DNA of 64,000 nt, taken from Pandoraea captiosa. GTDB taxonomy: Bacteria; Pseudomonadota; Gammaproteobacteria; Burkholderiales; Burkholderiaceae. Under the pieces are notes generated by a model that saw nothing but the letters and a program-made list of their open reading frames with translations, had not been told where the DNA came from and ran no database searches. Positions 17,210-25,404 of the stretch are shown here, in pieces. The first letter of the stretch is position 1, and each line of letters begins with the position of its first letter. The translations under genes and the position numbers were made by a program. Where the stretch lies: positions 1,054,001-1,118,000 of the forward strand of contig NZ_CABPSQ010000002.1 of NCBI RefSeq assembly GCF_902459775.1, given 5' to 3'.

Positions 17210-17836
17210 TCACGACATTCGCAAGGTCGTTTCCGGGGCGTGTCGCTGTGCATTGACCAGCAACTCGGCAAGCGACGACGCGTTCAATTTGCGCATGAGC
17301 TCGGCACGACACGATTTGACGGTGCGCTCGCACAGGCCAAGTTCGGCCGCGATCTGCTTATTGCGCAGCCCTTTGGAGATGCCCTGCAATACCGTGCGTT
17401 CGCGCCCGGTTAGCGGCGATTCCGTCTCGACATCGGCAGCTTGCGGCGGTGATTTTGCCTGAGCCACGGCGATGGCGGTCTCCACGGCGCCGACCAGGGC
17501 ATCGCGACCGAACGGTTTGATCAGAAAGTCGACTGCACCGCCCTTCATCGCCTGGACGGACTTCGCGACGTCGCCATACCCGCTCATGAACACGACGGGT
17601 AGCGGCGAAGCCTGGCGACGCAGTGCGCGCTGCAAATCGAGACCGCTCGGGCCACCCAGTTCGAGATCCAGCAATACGCAACCGGGACGCGTGTCCGGCT
17701 CGCTGACGAGAAATTCTCCCGCAGACGCATATTCCTTCGTCTGATACCCCGATGCGGTGAGCAGACGTGAGAGGGCCGTACGCAGCGAGGCGTCGTCGTC
17801 GACGACGTGGACTACCGAATTACGACTCACGTTCAT
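17210..17836 (-). CDS. FixJ-like response regulator (receiver plus LuxR HTH)
   Basis: DNA-binding regulator of 208 residues. The receiver domain spans about 6-125 with acidic residues VVDDDAS, phospho-acceptor Asp57 in CVLLDLELGG, Ser in VVFMSGYGD and Lys in FLIKPFGRD. The LuxR-type helix-turn-helix is about 145-205 with LTGRERTVLQGISKGLRNKQIAAELG. The ATG at 17834-17836 begins the MNVSRNSVVHVVDDD family start. It is the first gene of the three-gene phosphorelay unit and is presumably phosphorylated by the adjacent kinase. Its targets are unknown. The AT-rich gap upstream (17837-18249) probably contains its promoter. Confidence 0.9.
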   Translation of the reverse strand: MNVSRNSVVHVVDDDASLRTALSRLLTASGYQTKEYASAGEFLVSEPDTRPGCVLLDLELGGPSGLDLQRALRRQASPLPVVFMSGYGDVAKSVQAMKGGAVDFLIKPFGRDALVGAVETAIAVAQAKSPPQAADVETESPLTGRERTVLQGISKGLRNKQIAAELGLCERTVKSCRAELMRKLNASSLAELLVNAQRHAPETTLRMS

Positions 17837-18249
17837 GGCATCTGCGCGCTTCTGCGCGCCTCCTTGAATTTCCCCGGGTTCAGGTCGCCGTCATCCCTCT
17901 TGTAGGAAATATTCTGATGAGAATTATTTAAATAATCGGCGCAGGTATTCGAATACTCGTTATTCCATTTTTGGCATCGCCGCTTTCGGAATATCTCGAA
18001 TGTCGAACGTTTTTCAATTGATAGCACCTCTGAATAAATTCGTAAAGTCGGTTTCTCGATGCGCTGTGGTCGAATCGATATGGCGCCTTTGTGGGCGTAC
18101 CATTTTATCGATTATCAATTTCATTCAAGCAGTGGGAAACGATGGCAAATTCGTGGAAAGCGCCACATTCATTCGTGTCCCCGGTTGCCCGAAAGGGCGG
18201 CAGCTTTTGCCCCAAGCACCGATGTCATTGCCCGAACGTTGTGTTGAGA
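17837..18249. other. AT-rich intergenic region
   Basis: A 413-base stretch much richer in A and T than the surrounding genes, with runs such as GAATTATTTAAATAAT near 17920 and TTTTTCAATTGATAG near 18010. Several short overlapping frames exist on both strands, but none has family similarity or good codon use. It separates the phosphorelay operon from the sulfatase remnant. Probable contents are the promoter for the operon (minus strand) and the lost 5' region of the sulfatase gene, whose signal-peptide part cannot be found. Confidence 0.5.
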
Positions 18250-19156
18250 ATGACATCCGTAGTTTTTCGCAACTTCCTTCCGTTCGCCAACAAGCAGGAT
18301 TCCAAAGACATTCAGCGTGGCTTCATTGCCGAACCCCGTGATCAAAGGGGCTTCGGGCAATACCGTCATTGATCTGGCGCAGTACGACTTCCTGAAGCAA
18401 AACATGGGAGGCGAGGCGCCGCCTACCGTCAATCCGAGTTTGTGGCGTCAGTCGCAGCTGCTCTCGGCACAGGGTCTGTTCAAGTGGTGGACGGCATCTA
18501 TCAGGTGCGTAACGTCGATCTTGCGAACATCACGTTTGTGCGCGGGAAGACGGGTTGGATCGTGATCGATCCATTAACTGCCGTGGAAACGGCCAAGGCA
18601 TCGCTCGATCTGGTGAACAGCAAGGTCGAAAATCTGCCCGTCACCGGCGTGATCTTCACGCATAGCCACGTCGACCACTTCGGCGGCGTTCGCGGTGTCG
18701 TGGATGAAAAGGACGTGCGCTCGGGCAAGGTGCCGCTGGTCGCGCCCGAGGGCTTCATGGAGGAATCCGTCAGCGAGAACGTGTTCGCTGGCACGGTCAT
18801 GAGTCGCCGCGCGTCATACATGTACGGCAATCTGTTGCCGAAGAATCCGAAGGGCAATGTCGGCGGCGGGCAAGTCCTATGCATTCAACGTCGACTTCCC
18901 GGATACGAAACAGAAGTACGCGCTGACGGTGAAGAACGGCGTGATGAACTACAGCAAGGACGCGGTGCTGCAAAAGGCCGATGCCAATATCAGCCTGAAT
19001 CGGGCGGCGCTCGACGATATCGCGCTTGGAAAATTGCAGCTTGGCAATCTCGCGGACAGCGGCCAGGTTAAGTTCGATGGCGACCGCGCCAAGTTCAAGG
19101 AAATGCTAGGCCTGTTCGACAAGTTCGACTTCTGGTTCACGATTGCGGAGCCCTGA
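18250..19156 (+). pseudogene. Remnant of an SdsA-type alkyl/aryl sulfatase gene
   Basis: Pieces of one metallo-beta-lactamase-fold sulfatase lie in order in different frames. (1) 18268-18330 reads RNFLPFANKQDSKDIQRGFIA. (2) 18320-18484 in another frame reads LPNPVIKG..DLAQYDFLKQ..NPSLWRQSQLL..GLFK. (3) 18485-18875 returns to the first frame with VVDGIYQVRNVDLANITF and the zinc motif THSHVDHFGG. (4) 18866-19156 carries KSYAFNVDF...FWFTIAEP, the SCP2-like C-terminal domain. A single missing G explains the shift at about 18484. Between (3) and (4) roughly half of a normal 650-residue protein is missing. The signal peptide is also absent. No single intact product is possible, so this is a decayed gene for desulfating alkyl sulfates such as SDS. 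Confidence 0.88.
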
Positions 19157-19179
19157 TCCGACAGCGAGCCCGGATGTGA

Positions 19180-19215
19180 AAAATGCCCGTACGGCCACAG
19201 CCGTACGGGCATTTT
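19180..19215. terminator. Bidirectional intrinsic terminator
   Basis: A perfect 16-bp inverted repeat, AAAATGCCCGTACGGC (19180-19195) / GCCGTACGGGCATTTT (19200-19215), with the loop CACA. The A- and T-tracts form the arm ends, so it can terminate in both directions. It lies between the sulfatase remnant (plus strand) and dkgB (minus strand). Survival of such a perfect terminator after the broken gene suggests that the decay is recent or that it still serves dkgB. Confidence 0.9.
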
Positions 19216-19298
19216 CGTTGCGTGCCGCCGTTAGGCGGTCGCCCTGAGCATCGCTGCGGCCCGGAAGCCTCGACGACGCTCGGTGAGCGTAGTGGCGA

Positions 19299-20108
19299 TC
19301 AGTCGTCCCACTTGGCGGCGAGCCCTTCCGGGCTGACTTCGCGCCCGTTGCGATCGAGGGCGGCGATCTGCGCCATGTCCGCTTCGGTCAGTTGCAGCGT
19401 TTGCGCCAGCAAATTGCTCGCCAGATTCTCGCGTTTCGTGGAAGACGGAATGACAGAGAAGCCGCGCTGCATGGCCCAAGCAAGCGCCACCTGTGCGGGC
19501 GTCGCCTGATGGCGTTGCGCAATCGCACCAAGGGTCGCGTCCCCCAATACCTTGCCGTACGCGAGCGTCATGTACGACGTGATGTGGATGCCCTGTTCCT
19601 GAAGGAAACCGACGAGCTTCGGGTTTTGCAGGTACGGACTCAGTTCGATCTGGTTGGTTGCGATCGCGTCCTTGCCGACTGCCGCCATTGCCTGCTTCGT
19701 CAGGTCGATGTTGAAGTTCGAGATGCCGATCTGACGCGTGAGGCCCTTCGCGCGAGCCTCGGCCAGCGCCGTCATGAACTCGTCGAGCGACACACCGTTG
19801 TCGGGTGCAGGCCAGTGAATCAGCGTGAGGTCGACGTAGTCGCTGCGCAGCTTTCTGAGACTGTCTTCGAGGCTTGCGGCGAGTTTGTCCTTGCTGTAGT
19901 TCTCGACCCAGATTTTCGTGGTGAGGAACAGGTCCTCGCGCGCCACGCCGGACTCGGCGATGGCCTGGCCGACCTCGGCTTCGTTGCCGTAGATTTGTGC
20001 CGTGTCGATGGCGCGGTAGCCGAGTTCGAGGCCTGTGCGCACCGCATCGATGACGACCTGGCCTTGCAGGCGGAAGGTGCCAAGACCGAAAGCGGGAATG
20101 TTGCTCAT
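19299..20108 (-). CDS. dkgB: Aldo/keto reductase, 2,5-diketo-D-gluconate reductase B type
   Basis: NADPH-dependent cytosolic aldo/keto reductase, 269 residues. The catalytic tetrad is visible: Asp and Tyr in [17 protein letters not shown], Lys in FLTTKIW and His in LTLIHWP. Cofactor-binding segments are [13 protein letters not shown] and [15 protein letters not shown]. The ATG at 20106-20108 after AGGAGCTCAAG fits the family start ([12 protein letters not shown]); the longer frame to 20225 is not supported. Known DkgB enzymes reduce 2,5-diketo-D-gluconate and small aldehydes such as methylglyoxal. Its neighbours are a YdhP-like transporter and a LysR regulator resembling YafC, the gene found beside dkgB in E. 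coli. Confidence 0.9.
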   Translation of the reverse strand: MSNIPAFGLGTFRLQGQVVIDAVRTGLELGYRAIDTAQIYGNEAEVGQAIAESGVAREDLFLTTKIWVENYSKDKLAASLEDSLRKLRSDYVDLTLIHWPAPDNGVSLDEFMTALAEARAKGLTRQIGISNFNIDLTKQAMAAVGKDAIATNQIELSPYLQNPKLVGFLQEQGIHITSYMTLAYGKVLGDATLGAIAQRHQATPAQVALAWAMQRGFSVIPSSTKRENLASNLLAQTLQLTEADMAQIAALDRNGREVSPEGLAAKWDD

Positions 20109-20238
20109 CTTGAGCTCCTGATGAAATGAAGTGATGGAATACGTGTTGCCGTGAGGACCATTCTGGCGGTTTCGACTCATGAAATAAACGCCGTTACAGG
20201 TCAATAATTTTTGCATCTGAATCAAATATTGGGGCGAC

Positions 20239-21444
20239 TCAGCGGCTGGCGGTCTGCATCGACGGGCGATGCAGGGCCATCTGGAGCAACACCAGCAGCA
20301 GGCCGGAACCGGCGATCAGCGCGCCAACGATGGGCACCGCCGTGTAGCCGTAGCCGGCGGAGATCGCCGCACCGCCGGCTGCGGCGCCGACGGCGTTGCC
20401 GAGATTGAACGCACCGACGTTGACCGACGACGCGAGCCCCGGCGCTTCGGCCGCAGCGCGCATCACGCGCATTTGCAGCGGCGGAACCAGGGCAAACGTG
20501 GCGATACCCCAGACGACGACGGCCAGTGCAGTGCCCAGATGTGTGCGGGCCAGCACCGGGAACGCGAGCATGACCGCAACGAGCAGTACCAGAAAGACGA
20601 TCAGGCTGGCGTTGATCGAGCGATCGGCGAGCTTGCCACCCGCAATGTTGCCGACGGAGAAGCCCACGCCGACGAGCACGAGCATCGCGGTCACGAAGCC
20701 GGGCGAGGCGCCGGTAATGGCTTCGAGCGTCGGTGCGATATACGTGTAAAGCGTGAACATGGCGCCCGCGCCCAGCACTGTCGTGGCCATCGCGATCAAC
20801 ACGACGGGGCGGGTCAGTACCGACAGTTCCCGGCGCACGTCCGGCATGCGGCCGGCTTCCCCCTTCGGAAGCGCGAAGCGCAGCGTCAGCATGGTGACGA
20901 CGCCAAGACCGGCGGTGGCGGCGAACGACATGCGCCAGCCGATGGCCTGACCCAGCCAGGTGGCCGCCGGTACGCCGCCGATGTTGGCGATCGTCAGTCC
21001 CATGAACATGGTGGCGACGGCGCTCGCCTGCTTGTCACGCGGCACGACGCTTGCCGCGACGATGGAGCCCAGACCGAAGAAGGCGCCGTGGTTGAGGCTC
21101 GTCACGAGGCGGGCGAGCAGCAACGTGGTGTAGTTGGCCGAGACCGCCGAGAGCAGGTTGCCGAGGGTGAAGATGCTCATGAGCGCGATGAGCGCCGTGC
21201 GACGTGACCAGCGCGACATGATGAGCGTCATGATGGGGGCGCCGATCATCACGCCCAGGGCGTAGGTCGTGATCAGCATGCCTGCCGTCGGGATCGAGAC
21301 GTTCACGCCCTCGGCGATGACGGGCAGCAGGCCCATCGGCGAGAACTCGGTCGTACCGATGCTGAAGGCGCCGATGGCCAGCGCCAGCAGCGAGAGCGTG
21401 GCGTGAGAGGACGATGTGGGGTTGTCGGGAGCAGAGGAGTTCAT
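20239..21444 (-). CDS. ydhP: MFS transporter, YdhP type
   Basis: Inner-membrane major facilitator of the DHA1 group, 401 residues with twelve helices. It is strikingly similar to remembered YdhP of enteric bacteria in blocks such as [19 protein letters not shown] near the N-terminus, [19 protein letters not shown] near 114-132, and [18 protein letters not shown] near 337-354. ATG at 21442-21444. It is upstream of dkgB on the same strand (130 bp) and divergent from a LysR gene with a 139-bp control region. The physiological substrate is not established; a sugar or drug efflux role is typical of the group. Confidence 0.85.
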   Translation of the reverse strand: MNSSAPDNPTSSSHATLSLLALAIGAFSIGTTEFSPMGLLPVIAEGVNVSIPTAGMLITTYALGVMIGAPIMTLIMSRWSRRTALIALMSIFTLGNLLSAVSANYTTLLLARLVTSLNHGAFFGLGSIVAASVVPRDKQASAVATMFMGLTIANIGGVPAATWLGQAIGWRMSFAATAGLGVVTMLTLRFALPKGEAGRMPDVRRELSVLTRPVVLIAMATTVLGAGAMFTLYTYIAPTLEAITGASPGFVTAMLVLVGVGFSVGNIAGGKLADRSINASLIVFLVLLVAVMLAFPVLARTHLGTALAVVVWGIATFALVPPLQMRVMRAAAEAPGLASSVNVGAFNLGNAVGAAAGGAAISAGYGYTAVPIVGALIAGSGLLLVLLQMALHRPSMQTASR

Positions 21445-21566
21445 TGGGGGAGACCTCGGAAGATTCGGAAATGTTCGGGATAAAGGGCTATGACGAAAAT
21501 GAGGGCATTGGCGGCAGTGTGCGCCCTTTACTTTTGCCGAAAAAGTCGCCTATAAACGAAATTATT

Positions 21567-21581
21567 TTGATTTGAAATCAA
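21567..21581. promoter_or_regulatory. Candidate LysR autoregulatory operator
   Basis: Palindrome TTGATTT-G-AAATCAA ending three bases before the ATG of the LysR gene. It overlaps the expected ribosome site and fits the T-N11-A form of LysR binding sites. TATAAA at 21551-21556 could be the -10 element for that gene. It sits in the 139-bp region shared with ydhP, so one protein could govern both directions. Confidence 0.45.
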
Positions 21582-21583
21582 CA

Positions 21584-22510
21584 ATGAAGATCACGCTCGA
21601 CGAACTGCAAGCCTTTGCCGCCGTGGTGGACACCGGTTCGATCACGGCGGCAGCGCAGCAACTGGACCTGACGGTGTCGGCGACGAGCCGCACGTTGGGG
21701 CGTCTTGAGCAGAAGCTGAAGACGACGCTGCTGCGGCGCACGACCCGCCGACTCGAACTGACCGAGGAGGGCAAGGCGTTCTTGCAGCATGCCCGGGCGA
21801 TCATCGATTCGGTGGAAAGTGCGGAGGAGCAGATGCTCACGCGGCGCGAGAAGCCGTCGGGCCGGCTGCGTATCGATGCCGCCACGCCGTTCATGTTGCA
21901 CGTGATCGTGCCTCTGGTGCCCGGCTATCGCGAGCGGTACCCCGAGGTCGAGCTCGAACTCAACAGCAACGAGGGCATCATCGACTTGCTGGAGCGACGC
22001 ACCGACGTGGCCATCCGGATCGGCCGGCTGAAGGACTCGACCTTGCACAGCCGCCTGATCGGCAACAGCCGTGTGCGAATGTTTGCGAGTCCGGCGTATC
22101 TTCAACAGCACGGGCAGCCTCGCAAGGTCGAGGATCTGGCGAAGCACACGTTGCTGGGCTTCACACAGCCCGATTCGCTGAATGTCTGGCCGATTCTCGG
22201 CGCCGACGGCGAGCCCCACCGCATCGAGCCGGACGTGATGTCGTCGAGCGGCGAAACGCTCCGGCAACTCGCCCTGGAGGGCGCTGGCATTGTCTGTCTG
22301 TCCGAGTTCATGACGGTGCGCGACTGCGAGTCGGGGCGGCTGGTGCAAGTGTTGCCGCGTCAGACGCAGGACGTGCGCCAGCCCGTCAATGCGGTGTATT
22401 ACCGCAATACCGCGATCTCCGCGCGTATTGCATCGTTCATCGACTATCTGGTCGCCGCGCTGCGCGAGCGCACGGGCAAGGGGCAAGGCATGGGATGGGT
22501 GGCGCAGTGA
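21584..22510 (+). CDS. LysR-family regulator, YafC-like
   Basis: 308 residues. The N-terminal winged helix-turn-helix (3-62) has MKITLDELQAFAAVVDTGSITAAAQQLDLTVSATSRTLGRLE as its landmark region (only its position is meaningful here), then a linker helix and a substrate-binding domain from about 92 (RLRIDAATPFMLHVIVPLV). The ATG at 21584 is favoured over a TTG at 21572. Divergent placement from ydhP and dkgB makes these its likely targets; E. coli YafC likewise lies beside dkgB. The effector is unknown. Confidence 0.86.
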   Translation: MKITLDELQAFAAVVDTGSITAAAQQLDLTVSATSRTLGRLEQKLKTTLLRRTTRRLELTEEGKAFLQHARAIIDSVESAEEQMLTRREKPSGRLRIDAATPFMLHVIVPLVPGYRERYPEVELELNSNEGIIDLLERRTDVAIRIGRLKDSTLHSRLIGNSRVRMFASPAYLQQHGQPRKVEDLAKHTLLGFTQPDSLNVWPILGADGEPHRIEPDVMSSSGETLRQLALEGAGIVCLSEFMTVRDCESGRLVQVLPRQTQDVRQPVNAVYYRNTAISARIASFIDYLVAALRERTGKGQGMGWVAQ

Positions 22511-22641
22511 GGGATGCCCGGCCCATGGCGTGAAGGCAATGGCGCGCGCATCTTGTCCCTGACGTTCCGTCAATTCTTGACTCTGGTCCGCCCTGTGCGC
22601 CCCGACTAGAGTCGGCGATGGACTACCGTCAGAGAGAGACC

Positions 22642-23100
22642 ATGAACCCATTGCTGACTTTCAAACATCTTGAGACCCCGGGCGAAGTGCGTTCGGCGTA
22701 CCCCGTCATGAAGGAACTTCGCCCGCATCTCGCGAGCGCGGACGCGTTTGCCGAGCAGGTGCAGCGCCAGCGCGGCGAGGCATACCGGCTGCTGGGCGCC
22801 TTCGATGGCGAGCGATTGCTGGGGCTGGCCGGGTATCGCCGCATGACGAATCTGATTTACGGTCCGTTCGTTTATGTCGACGATCTTGTCGTGGCTGCCG
22901 ACAATAAGCGCGGCGGCGTGGGCTCGGCCCTGCTCGCCGAGGTACGGCGAATTGCGCGCGACGCGGGATGCGCCCAGTTCGTGCTCGACACCGGCCTGCA
23001 TATGGCGCTCGCGCAGCGCTTCTATTTCCGCAACGGCCTGCTGGCGAAGGGGATGCATTTCCGACAAGCGCTCGACATGACCGAAGAGGCAGTCCAATGA
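22642..23100 (+). CDS. GNAT family N-acetyltransferase
   Basis: 152 residues, a single GNAT fold. The acetyl-CoA-binding motif A is VVAADNKRGGVGSALLAEVRRIARDAG at about 86-112, with the R/Q-x-x-G-x-G/A form RGGVGS. The strand VYVDDLVV precedes it and FYFRNGLLAKGMHFRQ ends the fold. The ATG at 22642 follows GAGAGAGACC. Its TGA overlaps the ATG of the next gene (ATGA), showing translational coupling. The acceptor substrate cannot be predicted. Confidence 0.85.
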   Translation: MNPLLTFKHLETPGEVRSAYPVMKELRPHLASADAFAEQVQRQRGEAYRLLGAFDGERLLGLAGYRRMTNLIYGPFVYVDDLVVAADNKRGGVGSALLAEVRRIARDAGCAQFVLDTGLHMALAQRFYFRNGLLAKGMHFRQALDMTEEAVQ

Positions 23101-23711
23101 CGCGGCTGTTGTTGAATGCAAGCCCGCACGGTGCGTCGAGCCGCGCCTTCGGGATGGCGCAGACGTGTCTCGACGAGCATGCCCGAATCTCCGGCGATGC
23201 CGAGACCATCGTTCGCGATCTGGCGCAGTTTCCGTTACCGGCGATTACGAGCGAGTACGCGGCGGCGATTACGTCGAGAGAACCAGACCCGACGCAGTTC
23301 GCGCTCTCGGAGCGTCTGATCGAAGAATTGGAGGCGACATCGTTTCTGGCGATCGCGACGCCTATGCACAACTTCACGGTGCCGGCATCGCTCAAGTTAT
23401 GGATCGACCATGTGGTGCGCATCGGCCGGTCGTTTGCCAGCACGCCCGACGGCAAGGTTGGTTTGCTCAAGGACCGTCCGACGGTGGTCATCGTTGGCTC
23501 GGGCGGTTTTCATACGGGGGAGAGCGCACGGCAGCCCGACTTCCTCACGCCGTATCTGCGGCACGCCCTGAGTTGCATCGGTATTACCGATGTGACGTTT
23601 TTCCTGATGCAGGGGCTGGTCGCCGGATCGGAGGCGGGCGAGCGGGCCGTTACGGCTTGCCGCACGGACCTGGCTCGGTATCTGAGGCCGTTGGCTTCAT
23701 CCCCCCGTTGA
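23097..23711 (+). CDS. FMN-dependent NAD(P)H oxidoreductase, azoreductase-like
   Basis: 204-residue flavodoxin-fold protein. The phosphate-binding start is LLLNASPHGASSRA (1-17), the flavin-contact segment is AIATPMHNFTVPASLKLWIDHVVRIGRSF near 82-110, and the IVGSGGFHTGE loop is near 131. These match the AcpD/azoreductase and flavodoxin-like (flavodoxin_2) families. The start at 23097 overlaps the stop of the acetyltransferase gene by ATGA, and a longer frame to 22968 is a shadow. It likely reduces quinones or azo compounds with NAD(P)H; the true substrate is unknown. Confidence 0.85.
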   Translation: MTRLLLNASPHGASSRAFGMAQTCLDEHARISGDAETIVRDLAQFPLPAITSEYAAAITSREPDPTQFALSERLIEELEATSFLAIATPMHNFTVPASLKLWIDHVVRIGRSFASTPDGKVGLLKDRPTVVIVGSGGFHTGESARQPDFLTPYLRHALSCIGITDVTFFLMQGLVAGSEAGERAVTACRTDLARYLRPLASSPR

Positions 23712-23839
23712 AAGGACGGTGAAGGACGGCGGGCGGCAATGCGTGCGTATCGCGCGCTATGCTCTCGGTGCATGCGTCCATGACGCCTTGCACCCGCCCC
23801 CCGATCATCGTCTTCCCAGCACTGCTGAAAGCCGCCCAA

Positions 23840-24646
23840 ATGACCAAGTTCATCCACATTACCGATACGCATCTCGTCACGCCGGGCGAGCCGCTTTACG
23901 GGCTGGATCCCTATGCGCGCCTTGTCGCGTGCGTCGACGACATTCTTGCCCATCACACCGACGCCGAGTGTTGCGTGATCACGGGCGACCTGACGCACCG
24001 TGGCGAAGCGTCCGGCTACGCCGCGCTGCGCGAGCAACTTGACCGGCTGCCATTTCCGTCCTTTCCCCTGATGGGCAACCACGATCGACGCTCGGTCTTT
24101 ACTGCGTCGTTCCCGGAGCGGCTGCGCGATGACCACGGCTTCGTGCAAGGGCGTTTCGATGTGGGGGACGCGTCGTTTCTGATGCTCGACACGCTCGACG
24201 AGGGGCAACATGGCGGCCTGTACTGCGAGGCGCGACTGGCTTGGATGGGCAGAGAGCTTGACCGGCTGGGGGAACGTCCGACGTATCTGTTCATGCACCA
24301 CCCGCCCTTCGACATCGGAATTCCGAGCCTCGATACCATCGGTCTGGCCAATCCCGAGGCGTTTCGGAAGCAGATCGGGGGGCGCAGGAACGTGCGTCAC
24401 CTCTTTTTCGGCCATGTGCATCGCCCGGTTTGCGGCAGCTGGCACGGCATTGCGTATTCCACGATGCGCGGCCTCAATCACCAGGTACCGTTCGATATGC
24501 ATACGGTACATCCGGTGCGTCAGAGCCACGAGCCACCGGCGTACGCCGTGGTGTTGCTGGCGAAGGACCAGGTCACGGTCCATTTCCACGACTATCTGGA
24601 CAAGTCGCTGGTCGATGCGCCGCAAGACGCCGCCGACCGGATGTGA
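23840..24646 (+). CDS. Metallophosphodiesterase, CpdA/Icc-like
   Basis: Cytosolic calcineurin-like phosphoesterase, 268 residues. All metal-ligand motifs of class III cyclic-nucleotide phosphodiesterases are present: DTH in ITDTHL, GD in VITGDLTHRG, GNHD in LMGNHDRRS, HHPPFDIG, and GHVHR in FFGHVHRPV. The ATG at 23840 gives the family start MTKFIHITDTH; an upstream frame to 23759 adds a non-conserved leader. It may hydrolyse cAMP (CpdA) or glycerophosphodiesters (GpdQ). The absence of the GpdQ-specific extended C-terminus favours neither firmly. A GC hairpin (24632-24640/24647-24655) overlaps its stop codon. Confidence 0.85.
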   Translation: MTKFIHITDTHLVTPGEPLYGLDPYARLVACVDDILAHHTDAECCVITGDLTHRGEASGYAALREQLDRLPFPSFPLMGNHDRRSVFTASFPERLRDDHGFVQGRFDVGDASFLMLDTLDEGQHGGLYCEARLAWMGRELDRLGERPTYLFMHHPPFDIGIPSLDTIGLANPEAFRKQIGGRRNVRHLFFGHVHRPVCGSWHGIAYSTMRGLNHQVPFDMHTVHPVRQSHEPPAYAVVLLAKDQVTVHFHDYLDKSLVDAPQDAADRM

Positions 24647-24668
24647 CCGGTCGGCGTCCGTGACGCGC

Positions 24669-24693
24669 AAAAACGGCGGACGAATGTCCGCCG
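24669..24693 (-). terminator. Intrinsic terminator of the lipoprotein pair
   Basis: Read on the minus strand: stem CGGCGGAC / GTCCGCCG (arms 24674-24681 and 24686-24693), a 4-base loop, then a TTTTT run (24669-24673). It lies 8 bp beyond the stop of the minus-strand gene ending at 24701. Confidence 0.85.
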
Positions 24694-24700
24694 CTCGTGC

Positions 24701-25390
24701 CTACTTCGCTTGCGGCACGCCGTCCGGGCCGGCGTAGGTGTACTCCTCGACCTTCTCGCCCTTGCACAGCGATTGGAGATCACGGGCGATGAACGGGAGC
24801 ATGTTGTTCAGACCGTAGTTCAGGGTCGTGACATATTCGGCGTTCGCACCCCACATATTGGTCTTGTCGCCATGCGCGCGGTAGTACTTCGTCTCCAGCA
24901 CCCCATTGCGATCCATGAACTCGGCTTTGACGGCGACCATGCTGAAGAGCTTCAGGCCGATCTGCCAGGTAAAGGCGCGCGTCACGCTGGTTCGTATGGT
25001 CACGCCTTCGGCAGGGACCGGGGCGCCGTCGGCGATTTCCGAGACGACATAGCCGTAGTCCTTGAGATGGGCGAGACCTTCGCTCATCCACGGGCTGACG
25101 TTCTCCACGAGCAACGCGCCGCTGCCCGAAGCGCCGATCGTTTCCTTGTTCTGGCGGGCGTCCACGGCCGGCACGATATGTACGCGGCATGTGCCGGCCT
25201 GAACGGCGCGAAGGGGCGTTTCGGTGGCGAGCGCGTCGTACTTCATGTCGACTTTCTCGCCATAGCCGGGCGGGACCGCCGGAGCGGCCGACGCGCCGGT
25301 GTCGGGCGCGGGCGCAGCGAAAGCGCCGGCGCTGAAGGCCGCTGCGACGGCGAGGGAGAGGGTGAGGGCAATCGTCGTGTGCTTTTTCAT
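24701..25390 (-). CDS. Exported protein of unknown function
   Basis: 229 residues, family not recognised. A clear Sec signal peptide (MKKHTTIALTLSLAVAAAFSAGAFA) is followed by an alanine/proline-rich linker. The rest is a soluble periplasmic domain with VHIVPAVDARQNKETIG and EGVTIRTSVTRAFTWQIGLKLFSMVAVKAEF. The ATG at 25388-25390 is preferred because GGGGA precedes it by six bases. An ATG at 25403-25405 overlaps the stop of the upstream gene (TAATG) and is the alternative. It forms an operon with the upstream lipoprotein and both probably act together at the outer membrane. Transcription ends at the hairpin 24669-24693. Confidence 0.78.
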   Translation of the reverse strand: MKKHTTIALTLSLAVAAAFSAGAFAAPAPDTGASAAPAVPPGYGEKVDMKYDALATETPLRAVQAGTCRVHIVPAVDARQNKETIGASGSGALLVENVSPWMSEGLAHLKDYGYVVSEIADGAPVPAEGVTIRTSVTRAFTWQIGLKLFSMVAVKAEFMDRNGVLETKYYRAHGDKTNMWGANAEYVTTLNYGLNNMLPFIARDLQSLCKGEKVEEYTYAGPDGVPQAK

Positions 25391-25404
25391 GGTTGTCCCC
25401 GGCA

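Noticed and set aside
17833-18027. A 64-codon minus-strand frame in the AT-rich gap
   Set aside because: No ribosome site, no similarity, and it overlaps the start of the FixJ-like gene; likely chance.
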